DNA from: Cordilura impudica
Lineage: Eukaryota; Arthropoda; Insecta; Diptera; Scathophagidae
Length of the DNA stretch: 64,000 nt
Assembly (NCBI GenBank): GCA_963682025.1
Contig: OY821517.1
Coordinates: forward strand, 103,890,412-103,954,411
Reading direction: 5' to 3'
The notes under the pieces are model-generated. The model searched no databases. It saw only the letters and a list, made by a program, of their open reading frames with translations, and was not told the DNA's origin. A program made the position numbers and the translations under genes. The number at the start of each line of letters is the position of its first letter. Within the stretch, counting starts at the first letter, position 1. Shown here piece by piece: positions 32,647-44,900 of the stretch.

Positions 32647-33751
32647 AGAGTCTGCCTTTCGACCAAATTAGTAAAACTTCATACTCAACTCTTTCAGATC
32701 TCGTTTTCATGATTCAAGTTTTTTGTTAAATGCCTCTTCCCTTTATTTGATGATACGTCAAATGAAATAGAGGGACTCCTAACAAAAAATTTGTTTTATT
32801 AAATTCAGAAATATAATTTCGAATTTGTAATATCTTCAGTTTATAATTATACATTATATTTCGAAGGATATATTGTGGAGTTACACTTATTTTTGTATCA
32901 ATTTAGTGGCAACCATCATTTAAATTATCGGCCATAAAATAAAATAATTAATTTGTAAGGTAAAACAAATTTCTCTAAACTTTTAAAAAGTGTACAAGAG
33001 CACTTTGACATAAAATGGTCTTTTGGTTTTCACGGTTTTGTGAATGGTGAATGTATCTATAATTTTATGTAATTATTTTACGGGAAAAACTTAAAATCGT
33101 TGTAGCTGGTAAACTAAAAAGTTTGAAAGGTCCAATTCAAATATGTTTAACTTTAAAACATAGCCTCCATCATATATTGTTACAAAATATTTTTTATTAA
33201 TTTATTCAATGATTTACTGCACAACAAGACTAAGTCGTATCATTAGAGGTAAATGCCATGGATGGGTGTTAGGCCCTTGTAGAATAAGTGATAAAGAACA
33301 CGAAGAAAGTCGCTAGCAATACCAGCAGAAGAATCACTGGAAGTACAATAAAAACGCTATGGATGGTATTCTGAAAAACTTCAGGTTTTCTCAAAATACA
33401 ATTTATTTTGAAAAATAATTTTTAAAGTGTAGATTTAAATAAAATTAAAAACAACTAAATATAGTTTTTATTTAAGCGGTTATTTTGTTTAAAAGTTATT
33501 GCGATTTAATTATGTTACAATTGTTATATACGCAATCCTTACATGAAAGAAAATTTCTGCCGCATGCTGTACTAGTAAGACTGGGCAATATATTATTAAA
33601 AGTTTATATTTAGAAAAGAAAAATCTATGTTCATATATTTCAAATCGAAAAGTGTCAAAAAGTTCTTTTAATAATAATTCTAATAATCTAACACAAAAAA
33701 AACAAAGTTTTTATTTAAACTCTTTCTTTCATTATGCATATTAGTTTGGAA
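32647..33751. other. AT-rich spacer, nothing recognised
   Basis: No coding motifs or element ends seen in about 1.1 kb. Confidence 0.4.
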
Positions 33752-33978
33752 TCTCTCCGTGACTGTGCGTGGCTTTGCGTGACTATTTTAAAATTAATCT
33801 TTGGTCACAGCAAGTTTATGGACAAAGTTTAAGATCGATCGGATGAGGGGAAATTGGGTTTGAATCACTCCATGACTGGGCGTGTCTATGCGTGACTGTG
33901 CATGACTACCCCAAAATTAATCTGTAGTCACAGCAAGACTAAGGGCCAAAATTCAGATCAATTGGATAAGGGAGATTC
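33752..33978 (+). repeat. Two-unit tandem repeat (~115 bp)
   Basis: Unit 1 (about 33750-33860) and unit 2 (about 33861-33978) share 'gtgactgtgcgtggctttgc' versus 'atgactgggcgtgtctatgc', then 'aaaattaatctttggtcaca' versus 'aaaattaatctgtagtcaca', then 'gatcgatcggatgaggg' versus 'gatcaattggataaggg'. Each unit contains internal GTGACT/GCGTG words. No coding content. Confidence 0.7.
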
Positions 33979-35112
33979 CAATTGAGAGACAGAGAGTATG
34001 AGTTAAAAGAAAGAGTTTACTTTTCTTGTTTTTTAAATACAATAGTCACTGTTCAATTGTTGTTATTTTTATACTGCCAGGCTCAATATTTATTGAAAGA
34101 TCTATGCAATTGTTTTAAATAGAATGGCGTTAGAGATTTAGCTGGATTTAATAAGAAAGGAATATAAAAAGCTTAGACGTCACCTACAATGCTTCGCTTG
34201 ATATACAAATTATTTTTTATCGAAGAAAGAAAAATGGTTGTTAATGGACGAAGACGGCAACAATTTGATTTAAGAAAAACTTGTAAAATTAAAATAGTCA
34301 CGGAGTAGTTATGACTTTTAGAAAAAATTTGCCCTTCTTCTCTGTCACACATAATTGAGCATAAAAAAAGGAATTTATATTTATTATGGTTAAAATTAAT
34401 TGGAAACTGTTTGAAAATTTTAATTTTTCATAATCACTCATTAATCAAATTTTCTCATTTAAAGCAATAATTTTGTCGGTTCATTAAGATTGAACAAAGT
34501 GAACCAAAACCATTCAATAAACACGACTATAAAATTGTAGCTTACGATTTTGTTGTTTTCAATGTTAAAAGTTTCTTTCTTTAAAAACTCCAACTTTCAT
34601 ATTTTCAAACACAAAGTTATTATTTTCGCTTTTGCAATGCAAGTTATTTATTTAGAATTAGTCTAGGCCAACAGTATGAAACACTACACTAAGAGTAATT
34701 GTTTGGAGTTATGCAGCAAACAAAAATTCATAAACCACTATATCAAATCTTGAAAAAAGATTTTATGGACCAAAATGTTGAACAGGATTTGTATTAAAAA
34801 CTAACTACAGATAATATAGCAATCTACTAGAAAGTGGTTCTACCGTTTTAATATATGTGGATAATTTTTATATATATGTAGCAATTACGATAGACAATTA
34901 CCTGCTACTTTTAAGAAAAGTAGTTTATTCTTTTGCTTTTTTTACCAATTGTAAGTAAGAGTAAAAAATATTTTTTTCCTGATGTGACCAACCTGTTCGA
35001 ACAAAATTAAAATAAGAGTTGTACTAAATAAGTAGAAAATTAAATTAAATTATTTGGAATCTAGAATGTTCCTAAATACATTTAGAGAGTTTTTAAATAA
35101 ATTTCTCATATT
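33979..35112. other. AT-rich spacer, nothing recognised
   Basis: About 1.1 kb without recognisable genes or repeats, up to the MULE target duplication at 35113. Confidence 0.4.
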
Positions 35113-35146
35113 CGATAATCGGCTGCGTGCGATAAAGCCATATGTG

Positions 35147-35757
35147 ACAAGGAAGAAAATTATAGTCAGCCTAGACCGACTATATGATACCCTATACCAT
35201 GCGTTTAGAGACCCTATCTCTCAGGCCCAACTAACTGGATATAGAAAATAAGCATAAACCAAAGTTGAGTTGGATTTTTATTAATTTTTTTGGCTGCAGA
35301 TATGAAAAAGTTTATATCGGATGCTATATCTATATAGGAACTAGGTCCAAAAATGGACCGATCCTGATCATGTTTGGTAAAGTCTCTTGTATTTTGCAAA
35401 AATATATACAAACAAAATTTGAGAAGAATCAGTGCAATATTTTTGTTTTTTAATAGATTTAAGTGAAGATCGGGAAGCAGCTCTATGTGGGGTCAAAGGG
35501 ATCATTTTTGGACTACTCATTAATGGATGTAATGAACGCATACAAACCCAATTTGAGTAAGATCTATATGACAATTTCGATCTTATGGCAATTTATGTCG
35601 ATTTCATATGGGATATTTGTATGGGCGCTAGGTCTGAACATGGACCGATTCTCACCAATTTCAATAGCGTTCATCCTATGGCCGATAAAGGCTTATATGC
35701 CAAATTTCATCAATATATATTCATATTTGCGACCTGCAGTTTGATTACAAGGTTTGG
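35147..35757 (-). mobile_element. Helentron, 5'-truncated
   Basis: Minus-oriented: 'acaaggaagaaaattatag', hairpin, 'gataccctataccatg', breaking off after 'gacctgcagtttgattacaa' before the GGAC tract and 5' end. Inserted within the left TIR of the MULE. Confidence 0.8.
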
Positions 35758-35764
35758 CTTTCTC

Positions 35765-35900
35765 TCCTAATTGAATGTGAGATAAAGCCATATTCAAGAA
35801 ATTTTCGAATATGGCTTTATATCACAATCGATTGAGTGATAACGCCATATTGTAATACCACAAATTTGAGTGATAAAGCCATACTAATATTTTGCAAATC
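35765..35900 (+). repeat. Inner left TIR of the MULE with repeated 'gataaagccatat'
   Basis: Continues the left TIR after the Helentron: 'gataaagccatattcaag', 'cgaatatggctttatatcac', 'gataacgccatat', 'gataaagccatac'. Matching words in mirror order are at 41908-41980. The short repeats alternate in orientation and could form hairpins or serve as transposase binding sites (inference). Confidence 0.7.
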
Positions 35901-36188
35901 CATAGTCCCGCTATTTAACAATTTTTTTTTTTTTAATTTGAAATTGAAACAATAGCCATCAATTTTTTTTTTTGGAGATTGATGGGTAATGTACCATGAT
36001 TATAATAATTTGAAATCATTTTGCTTCGAAAATTCTAACCACGCTAATACGTACCTAATTAATTTAAAAAAAAATGAGTGGCATTAACGATGATAATTGT
36101 ATTTTCGATAATTATGAAATTGTACCGGGATATCGGAAAAATAGTAAATTATTATTAATTCCAAGTGAGAATCAATTCTATAAATAAA

Positions 36189-37000
36189 ACAAGTAAACAA
36201 TTAAAGTCGGTCTAGACCGACTATACGATACCCTATACCATGCGTTTAGAGACCCTATCTCTCAGGCCCAACTAACTGGATATAGAAAATAAGCATAAAC
36301 CAAATTTCAGTGGGATTTTTTATTAATTTTTTCGGTTGCAAATATGAAAAAGTTCATATCGGATGCTATATCTATATGGGAACTAGGCCCAAAAATGGAC
36401 CGATCCTGGGCATGTTTGGTAAAGTCTCTTGTATTTTGCAAAAATATATACAAACAAAATTTGAGAAGAATCAGTGCAATATTTTTGTTTTTTGATAGAT
36501 TTAAGTGAAGATCGGGAAGCAGCTCTATATGGGGCCTATGACTAAGAATTGTCCAATAGGGATTATTTTTGGACTACTGATTAATGGATGTAATATATAC
36601 ACACAAACCCAATTTGACGAAGATTTGCATGATAATTTGGATCTTATGGCAATTTATGTTGATTTCATAGGGGTCATTTGTATGGGGGCTAGGTCTGAAC
36701 ATGGACCGATTCTCACCAATTTCAATAGCGTTTATCTTATCCCATGGCCGGTAAAAGATCAAATACCAATTTTCGTCAAAATATATTCATATTTGCGACC
36801 TGCAGTTTGATTACAAGCTTTACATGGACACACAGACGGACGGACGGACGGACGGACGGACGGACATCGTTAAATCGAATCAGATAGTGATTCTGATTCG
36901 ATCGGTATAATTAAAGATGGGTGTAGGTCAAATATTTTTGGTTGTTACAAACAGCAGCACAAAGTCATTATACCCAAACCACATTGTGGTATAGGGTATA
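36189..37000 (-). mobile_element. DINE-1-like Helentron, full-length
   Basis: Minus-oriented: 'acaagtaaacaattaaagtc', GGTCTAGACC palindrome, 'gataccctataccatgcg', (GGAC)n tract at 36839-36867, and end 'ccacattgtggtatagggtata'. It interrupts the zinc-finger region of the MULE transposase. Confidence 0.85.
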
Positions 37001-37741
37001 AATATGAAAAAAAGTAATGTAAAATATTATGTTTGCTATATTTCCACGTGTCCCGTGAATGTTGCAGTGGATTTTAATCATCCAAGAATGTGTCAAAAAA
37101 CAAAAATAAATATTAATCATAATCACAGTGCACAGGAACAATTGATCGAAAAACTTCAATTAATTAACACTATTAAAACGAGTTGTGAAAATGTGTCCCT
37201 TAAACGAAATAATATTCGAGACATTTTTGATGAATCATGTAAAAAATTTAAATCAGACACAACACAATGAGGTGAAATTTGCATACTATTAGGAGCAAAA
37301 TATTTACCAAATCCCCGAAAGATTTCCAAGATATTGCGAACATTTTTAAAAAACAAGAAATTTTGAATGAATTTGGCCATTCGCGATATGAAAAAGAAAA
37401 AGAATTTTACAGACACACAATAATAGAGCAAAATTTTGCGTATTCAATTTTTATGTCGCCAACAATACAGAGGACAATATCTGGTTTGGATGATTTACAG
37501 CCGCGCAATTTTCTAATGGATGAAACATTTGCAATTACTCCTTGTGGTGGAATATTTAAGCAATTGATGATCATCAATATTGCTCATTCAGATTATGTAA
37601 GTACTTTATGTTAATGTATAATTTAATTATTATTGGATATGACTACACCGCACCGCACCACAGCGACCTTAATGCACCGCGCGCCGCAGGAATATAAAGT
37701 TTTATCAAAAATATCCTTTATCCCTTATGAATATTAATATT

Positions 37742-38545
37742 TATACCCTATACCACTATGTGGTTTGGGTATAATGACTTTGTGCTGCTGTTTGTAACAA
37801 CCAAAAATATTTGACCTAGACCCATCTTTAATTATACCGATCGAATCAGAATCACTTTTTGAGTTGATTTAACAATGTCCGTCCGTCCGTCCGTCCGTCC
37901 GTCTGTGTGTCCATGTAAACTTTGTAATCAAACTGCAGGTCGCATATATGAATATATTTCGATGAAATTTGGCACGTAAGCTTTTATCAGCCATAGGATG
38001 AACGCTATTGAAATTGGTGAGAATCGGCCCGTGTTCAGACCTAGCCCCCATACAAATGACCCCTATGAAATCGACTTAAATTACCATAAGATCCAAATTA
38101 TCTTATAAATCTTAGTCAAATTGGGTTCGAATGTGTTTATTACATCCATTAATCAGTAGTCCAAAAATTATCCCTATGGGGCAACTCTTAGTCATAGGCC
38201 CCATATAGAGATGCTTCCCAATCTGCACTTAAATCTATCAAAAAACAAAAATATAGCACTGATTCTTCTCAAATTTTGTTTGTATATATTTTTGCAAAAT
38301 ACAAGAGACCTTACCAAATATGGTCAGGATCGGTCCATTTTTGGGCCTAGTCCCCATATAGATATAACATCCGATATAAACATTTTCATATCTGCAGCCA
38401 AAAAAATTTAATAGAAATCCCACTCAAATTTGGTTTATGCTTATTTTTATATCCAGTTAGTTGGGCCTGAGAGATAGGGTCTCTAAGCGCATAGTATATG
38501 GTATCGTATAGTCGGTCTAGACCGACTATAATTTTCTTACTTGTT
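37742..38545 (+). mobile_element. DINE-1-like Helentron, full-length
   Basis: Begins TATACCCTATACCACTATG, (GTCC)n at 37878-37902, GTCGGTCTAGACCGAC at about 38511-38526, ends CTTACTTGTT at 38545. Intact ends make it a good reference for the family (804 bp). Confidence 0.85.
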
Positions 38546-39427
38546 ATACATATTGATGTCAAGCAATTTATATGCATGCACTACAATTTATTAAATCAAA
38601 CTTTTTTGATTTCAAACCAACTTCAATTCAAACTGATTTTGAATCCGGATTAATAAATGCAAATTTATCAGTGTATCCGGGTGTTTAGATGAAGCCATGT
38701 TGGTTTCATTATACGCAGGCAGTGAGACGCAATGGAAACAAAATAATACAGTTTAGAAGATATCTTAATAGCAATCCTGCTGCTAAAAGACTTTTTCAAA
38801 AATTTCTAGTTTTACCACTGCTGAAGCCAACAACCATCTTATCTGCATATCAGATCTTGAAAAAAGAAGCCTTGAGATCAACATTTGCTATCCATGAGGA
38901 TGCTGAAGGCTTTTTTTAAACCATTTATAGCTTATTTTAAACGGCAGTGGATTACAAAAGTAATTGATGTGATTTATTTATATAAAACAAATTATATTAA
39001 ATAATTTTTAAAATTATAGGTAGGAGCAGCAAACATGACGGTGTATAAATTAAGTAGCAGGACTACAAGCGCTATAGAGGGCTACAGTGGACGGTTGTGA
39101 CCAAAACTATCGATAAACGAAATTTTTTTAAATCTTTGGACATAATATTGATTAGAGTAAATCATCAGGCTTTGTGAAATAAATTGATGGCAATCTTTGC
39201 ATATACCAACAGCGAACACAAACAAACGTGATAAAATAATTAAAAAAATTATAGACAACATCGATAAACAGAAAATTTCATTGATCGATTGTTTAAATCA
39301 ATTGACACGTTATAAAAACGTAGTTGTACAAGTCTATTTTAATGTTGTTGATACTACTTATTTAAATTATTGAAGCAATTGATGATTGTAGCGAATAAAA
39401 TAATGAACTAAATGATCATCATCTAGT

Positions 39428-39590
39428 ATGAAAATTTGTCATGAGTCCAAAACATTAATATTATTCATTCCGTGTAATCATTACAAAACATGCTCGGACT
39501 GCTATAATGAAATAAAAAAAACGTAGTGTTACACTAAAAGGCAGTTACCCAGTTTTGTGCCCCATATGTAGGCAAATTGTTGAAAAAACA
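39428..39590 (+). pseudogene. RING-finger-like C-terminal segment in the MULE
   Basis: The plus strand reads KICHESKTLILFIPCNHYKT then CSDCYNEIKK, and after a frame change VLCPICRQIVEKT. The Cys and His spacing (IPCNHYKTCSDC ... CPICRQ) is that of the second half of a RING-HC zinc finger, a fold found in ubiquitin ligases. It follows the transposase remnant in the same orientation within the MULE ends, so it may be the C-terminus of the transposase or a second gene of the element. A stop and frameshift between the Cys pairs show it is not functional. Confidence 0.6.
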
Positions 39591-39610
39591 ACAACAATAT
39601 TTATATAATA

Positions 39611-40134
39611 CTAGATGTAACCCGGTGTGCTTCGCTACACCCTTCCCCTCCCGTGCCCTTCCGAATCATTATGAAAGGGCTCACGCAAAGTCCCAAGGCT
39701 CTCAATAATACAGTAATTCAGATATATCACATTTAATATTAAGTTTGTATGGGTGTACCACGCGCATTTGTCTAATCCCGCCCATTTTTTGTCTGACTAC
39801 TCACGTTAATAACAGATGATCTGAGACAAATTTGCAAAGCTTTCTGTATCATAGTACTTAATATATATGATACTAGATGTAACCCGGTGTGCTTCGCTAC
39901 ACCCTCCCCCTCCCGTGCCCTTCCGAATCATTATGAAAGGGCTCACGCAAAGACCCAAGGCTCTCAATAATACAGTAATTCAGATATATCACATTTAATA
40001 TTAAGTTTGTATGGGTGTACCACGCGCATTTGTCTAATCCCGCCCATTTTTTGTCTGACTACGCACGTTAATAACAGATGATCAGAGACAAATTTGCAAA
40101 GCTTTCTCTATCATAGTACTTAATATATATGATA
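39611..40134 (-). repeat. 262-bp tandem duplication of the Helitron 3' end
   Basis: 39611-39872 and 39873-40134 are almost identical head-to-tail copies, each starting CTAGATGTAACCCGGTGTGC. I see only a few differences (for example 'cttcccctcc' versus 'ctccccctcc'). Confidence 0.9.
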
Positions 40135-40345
40135 TTAAAACTTTACTTTGTATGGGAGGTGCCACGCCCACTAAAAATTATTTAAAAAAATTAAAGCCTG
40201 TAGCACTCTCATATCCGCAGTAAGACTATTTGAAAATTTCAGGAAGATCAGATGAGTAGTTACGGAAAGTACCTCCTACAAACAAACAAATAAACAAATA
40301 TTACCTCTTTATTATGTTAGTATAGATTATTAGTATAGGTTTTTT

Positions 40346-40492
40346 TTATTTCAATGCTTGCTGATGCTGGTATACAATGTTTTTTGTTTTTTCATTCTGT
40401 ACAACAATTATCAGATTTTTCGGCGTTCCTACCCTTGAGCAAGGTACATGTAGCTGCCCATGAGAAGAAGATGGATTATCCATATTAGATCT
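40346..40492 (-). pseudogene. Helitron Rep/helicase C-terminus
   Basis: The minus strand reads NMDNPSSSHGQLHVPCSRVG and TPKNLIIVVQNEKTKNIVYQ, then HQQALK and a stop. This is the last part of a Pif1-type superfamily 1 helicase as found in Helitron Rep/Hel proteins (..F.HGQLYVA.SRV.....L.I......TKNVVY..VL). The 40-odd residues after the conserved SHGQL..SRV motif and the natural stop are kept; everything upstream (Rep nuclease and main helicase domain) is gone. It marks the whole repeat family as Helitron-derived. Confidence 0.8.
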
Positions 40493-40699
40493 GGCAACAC
40501 TTAACTATTGGCCTTGAACTTAGAATATCATTTGGCAATTTTTCTTTTTAGCGATTTTTGATTTTGAAGATTTTTGTTTTTGGGCGATTTTTATTTTTCG
40601 CGATTTTTGGGTTTGGCGATTTTTGATTTTGGCGATATATTTTCCACGACAAATCACATTGATAACTAATGAACTTGTCAAAAGTCTGTCGCTTTCGTA

Positions 40700-41640
40700 G
40701 TGCTTCATATTTTTTCCATAGGAGGTGCCACGCCCACTAATCCCATTCTTCCCAATTTTTATTGGACTACTCACATTAATATCTGATGGACTCATGCAAA
40801 ATGTCGAGTCTTTCCCTTTTTAGTACACCAGTTATATGATATTAGATATCTACTTTGCACGGGCGGTGCTACGCCCACTGCTCCGATCACGCCCAATTTT
40901 TTGTTCGACTAATCACACAAAGAACCTATGGCCGCACGCAAAGCCACAAAGCTCTCTCTTTTACAGTACTCCAGATATAAGACATTAAATAGTTACTTTG
41001 CATGGGGAGTGCCACGCCCATTGGTGTGAACCCGTTCGACTACTCATACTAACATCTGATAGGCTCGTGCAAAGTGTCAAAGCTTCGTTTTTTAGCACAC
41101 CAGTTATATGATATCATATATTTACTTTGTATGGGCGGTGCCACGGCCACTGCTCCGATCACGCCCATTTTATGTCTAACTAATCAAATGAATAACATAT
41201 GGGCTCACACAAAGTGCCAAGACTCTCACTATTACAGTACTCCAAATATATGGCATTTTATATTTACTTTGTATGGCAGGTGCCACGCCTATTGGTCCGA
41301 TACTGCCCATTTTGCATCCGACTACTCACATTAATAATAGGTGTCAAAATTTATTATATTAATATTTTTATCAATTGAAAAATATTGTAAATCAAATAAT
41401 CCGGCGTAGCTACTAATATTAACAATGGGTGACCTCACACAAATTTGCAAAGCTCTCCCTATCATAGTACTCAATATATGTATATGATATTAAAAATTTA
41501 CTTTGTGTGGGAGGTGCCACGCCCACAAAAAATATTTAAAAAATTATAGCCTATAGCACTTCCCATATCCCTAGTAAGACTCTGTGAAAATTTCAGGAAG
41601 ATCAGATGGGTAGTTACGAAGATTACCTCCTACAAACAAA
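40700..41640 (-). repeat. Degenerate ~142-bp tandem repeat inside the Helitron
   Basis: The box GTGCCACGCCCA (with variants) recurs at about 40724, 40866, 41009, 41138, 41280 and 41514. Each is followed by 'tccgatcacgcccatttt', 'gactactcacat', 'gctcacgcaaagtgccaa', 'acagtactccagatatatga' and 'tttactttgtatggg'. The usual spacing is 142 bp. The same array lies at 54490-55400. Confidence 0.85.
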
Positions 41641-41996
41641 CAAACAAACAAACAAACACACATTACCTCTTTATTATATTAGTATAGATTGTAAAATTAA
41701 TTAATTTGATTGTTATTTTGGGATTGAAACGACATTATTAAGTTTTGTTATTTTGTTAAAAAATTATCCTTTATGTTTAAATAAAGAATTATTTGTATTA
41801 TATATGCTTTAATAAATAATTATTTTTATAATTAGCACAAGTTGTGCGTTTTTCTTCAATGTTTGTATTTTCATTTTGCAAAACAGAAATTTGATAATTT
41901 CAATTGGGAGATAAAGCCATAAGTGAATATGGCTTTAGATCACATTCGTAAGTGAATTAAAGCCATAATGGCTTTATTGCACGCAGCCCGATAATC

Positions 41997-44900
41997 ATTC
42001 AAAAAGTGAAATACACTCAAAGAATTTTATTATAAAAAAATAGAGGTTACGTAGTTTAGAGATATTGCCATGACATCACTGCATGGAGGGAGGGGACGAT
42101 GTGCCTCATAGTCCAGACGATGTCAATTGGACCCCATTTGCTTACTCAAAATTTATTCAATTGGTATTTACGTAAATATGTCCTTTAAATTTTAATAAAT
42201 AGTTTTACTTTAATTTTCCAAAACTCTGTGTTATTTTTTTAGAAATGAATTAAAGAATTCTATTTTATACTGATTTCCTTTTACTGCCTTAATTCTATGC
42301 ACAATGGAAAATCAAACCATACATGCATTTGCAGTCATCTTTAAGTTATTGAATATTTCCTTCGTAGTTGCAATTTTTCATTATTTTTTTTTTTCGTTTT
42401 TTAATACTTATTTCAATTTCTGCGCATTTCTGCCATTTAAATGCCAACTTAAAATGACAAATATAGAACAAATTGCAAATAAAGTACTTTCATAGTTACA
42501 TACATATAAGGGTGGAGCGACACGAAGGCAACAAAAGGGCCGATTGCCTGGTCAATCGAGGGGCTCATCTCTTTTTCATGGGCTGCACAAAAGATCAAAC
42601 TGGTCGCAGTGCGTAAAGCCTTCTTTGTCTGATCTAATCTAATCTTGAGAGTTATCATGATTTAATACTTCTTGGAAGTATTCTCGCTAGCTGTTGAGTT
42701 TGTATTCGATAAAAGACTTGACACTTAGTACAGAAGTTTCTTGTTAGATTTAGTAATATCTTCAGGTTTCCTATAATTGAGACTATTTCGGTTTCGTATG
42801 CTGGGCCTTTCATATAATTGCGCTTGACATTTTTACCTATCTTTTACTAGTTGCTATGATGCATTTTTAGGGGACCTTTAGAATGAAGTACAAATTAAAT
42901 TCAATAACTACTCAAATTCCATGCAAAATCGCTCCACTCTAATAAATATGTTTTTTTTTTTTATAAAAATTCTAAAGTTTTGCATTGGTGGAATTTTATA
43001 AAATACTCTACAACAATTTCTTTTATATTTGACACTGAAGCATTTTTACTTTGATTTACTTTGAATGCATTAAAAAGTTTTTTTTTTTTAATTATAAGAA
43101 TATGGTGTTAATGCAAGTCAATGTAAATCTTTGTCTTTAGTCAAGTCAACAGAATCACAACTTAAAATGTCATTGAACGAAAGTGCTAACAGGGGATTTG
43201 CTTGGATATTCTACAAGTGATATTATATTATATAAGAAATTACTACTTAATATTTTTAGAAGAGTGTATTTGTTGTATGTTTGATCCGCAGTTTATTCTG
43301 ATTTCCGGAAGCGATTATTTATGTTGACGAATTTGCGCTGACTTAAAATTTAAATACGTATGTTTATCATTATTATATGTTAAAAAAGTGCTCAGTCTGA
43401 GAACAATTAATTTTTTTTTTTTTAATTATTAACATAATGAGCACAGTTGACATTTCGCTACATCGCACAGTGGGTTGGGACATAAGTAAACTAGGGATTA
43501 TTTCAGGGAAGCCAATTATTATTGTAATTTATATTTTTTGGGAATAACTATGCATTATTTAATAAAAAAAAATGGTTCAAAAAGTGTTCAAACTCTCGGT
43601 CTCACCCCCTAGAAATATGCGAATAGCAAAAAAAACAGGGAAATACAGAGTTTTATGTCAATCAAAAAAAATTTAGAGGAGCCTGCACGCAACTGAAAGT
43701 TTCAATTGTCTTTGGGGAAAATAGGACTTTTTTTCAGATTTTACGAAAATTTCGTTCTATAGTTTAATTTTTTCGACAAGTTGTTACATGAAATATGTTA
43801 CATCAGTACTAATTTATCTTTTCAAAAAGCTATGTAGCTTCAAAATCGAATGAAATCTCGCCAAGAAATAACAAATGACCCAGACCACTTTTGTGGCAAA
43901 AAAAACTCTTGGTCATGAAATGTGATGTATATTTTTTCAACTTTAACAAATTGATTAAAGCTCAGATATGAAGTATTGTTTTATTAACATTTTGTTAACC
44001 TATTGCGAAATGAGACCAAAGATGCAAAATTTTTTGATAAAATTTGGAAACTCCTTTTTAAGCTTTAAAAAATTTTCTTAAACAAAATTTCAACAAATGG
44101 ATCTAACACTATAAGGTTTTGTTAAATATATGTTAGAGATTAACTGTGTAAATTTTAATCAAACTCCTCTGCCTCAATTTTTTTTACAAAGAATTTTTTT
44201 TTGCGGATTTCGAGAAAAATTAATTTTTTGTAAAATATTCAGAAAATGTACTCTTTCTCAATATTTTGTATCAAAAATTTATCAGTTGTCTACTTTTAAA
44301 TGTTATGTTTTATCTTAATCGCCTAGGGTTTCTGAAAAAAATAATATGGCCCCATTAACACTTTGGACTTAGGGTCGCATATGACCTTAAGCTAATGAAA
44401 GACAATTTATTCAAAAAAACCAAATATTTTTTAAGTGCTGTTGAATTGTTAGATGTGACGTTTAAAATATAATAACCAAATGTATAAGTCTAGCATGCTT
44501 AAAATTTGGAATAAATCGAATAACGCTAACCCATTCCTTGCCGAGGCCAAACTATGAATTTTGGCATATATAAAAAAATTAATTGTTCTAGTAAACGAGA
44601 TGAAACCCTTACGATTGGTTGGGATTTAAAATTATGCTATATTTTACGAAAACTTACCCTTATGTGCTCCCAGGGTTAAAATGATCCAAAATTCAGCAGT
44701 ATTTGCAAAATATTTGAATTTTTTGACTTAATCGTCCTATACTAGCTTGAAGTCATTTGTGGCGCCAAGTCCAAATGGTTTAAAGGCGTCAAATTATAAA
44801 ATCGTCGAAATTATCAAATCATAAAAATTGGTAATATATAGCATAATTTTATTTCCCAACCCATAGTAAGGGTAAGGTAAAATAAAAAGGTATAAAAAAG

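Larger units (their letters stand above)
36074..39080 (+). pseudogene. MULE transposase remnant (FLYWCH-like N-terminus)
   Basis: Reading across the Helentron insertions, the order fits a Phantom-type MULE transposase. An N-terminal FLYWCH/WRKY-like zinc finger is split at 36189-37000: LLLIPSENQFYK before, then KYYVCYISTCPVNVAVDF, HPRMC and ININHNHSAQEQ after (37014-37130). A helical stretch NTIKTSCENVSLKRNNIRDI follows. At 37490-37590 are RNFLMDETFAITPCGGIFKQ and LMIINIAHSDY, corresponding to the first catalytic Asp block (DGTF.v.P). After the second Helentron (38572-38760), SIQTDFESGLINANLSVYPG (second Asp) precedes CWFHYTQAVRR, the hallmark Cys-His block. VLPLLKPTTILSAYQ follows. Near 39035, VYKLSSRTTSAIEGYSG matches the TTN.(A/I)EG(Y/F) C-terminal Glu block. 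Multiple frameshifts and stops occur. Confidence 0.8.
39611..41688 (-). mobile_element. Classical Helitron sequences, clustered
   Basis: On the minus strand the 5' end is TCTATACTAATATAATAAAG (at 41688). The 3' end has a hairpin (GGTGTAGCGAAGCACACC) 9 bases before a terminal CTAG at 39611, followed by T, and A precedes the TC. These are the defining Helitron ends and A/T insertion site. A second 5' end (TCTATACTAACATAATAAAG at 40326) splits the cluster into a short element (39611-40326) and a longer part with helicase sequence (40327-41688). The interior contains the ~142-bp tandem repeat described separately. Confidence 0.8.
35121..41988 (+). mobile_element. Mutator-like (MULE) transposon, multiply interrupted
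   Basis: Left end GGCTGCGTGCGATAAAGCCA from 35121. The right end is the mirror, ending GCACGCAGCC at 41988. CGATAATC flanks both ends exactly (35113-35120 and 41989-41996), an 8-bp target duplication in the MULE size range. The TIR interior is built of inverted short repeats of 'gataaagccatat'. Inside are a decayed MULE transposase (36074-39080) and a RING-like tail (39428-39590). Three Helentrons (35147-35757, 36189-37000, 37742-38545) and a Helitron cluster (39611-41688) inserted later. Removing these leaves about 2.6 kb. Confidence 0.85.

Noticed and set aside
36839..36867. (GGAC)n/(GTCC)n tracts as independent microsatellites or CRISPR-like arrays
   Set aside because: Each lies at the same internal position of a Helentron copy; the tract is part of the element.
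42510..42660. Less AT-rich stretch possibly coding on the minus strand
   Set aside because: Short, no recognised motif, and no supporting splice sites or repeats.
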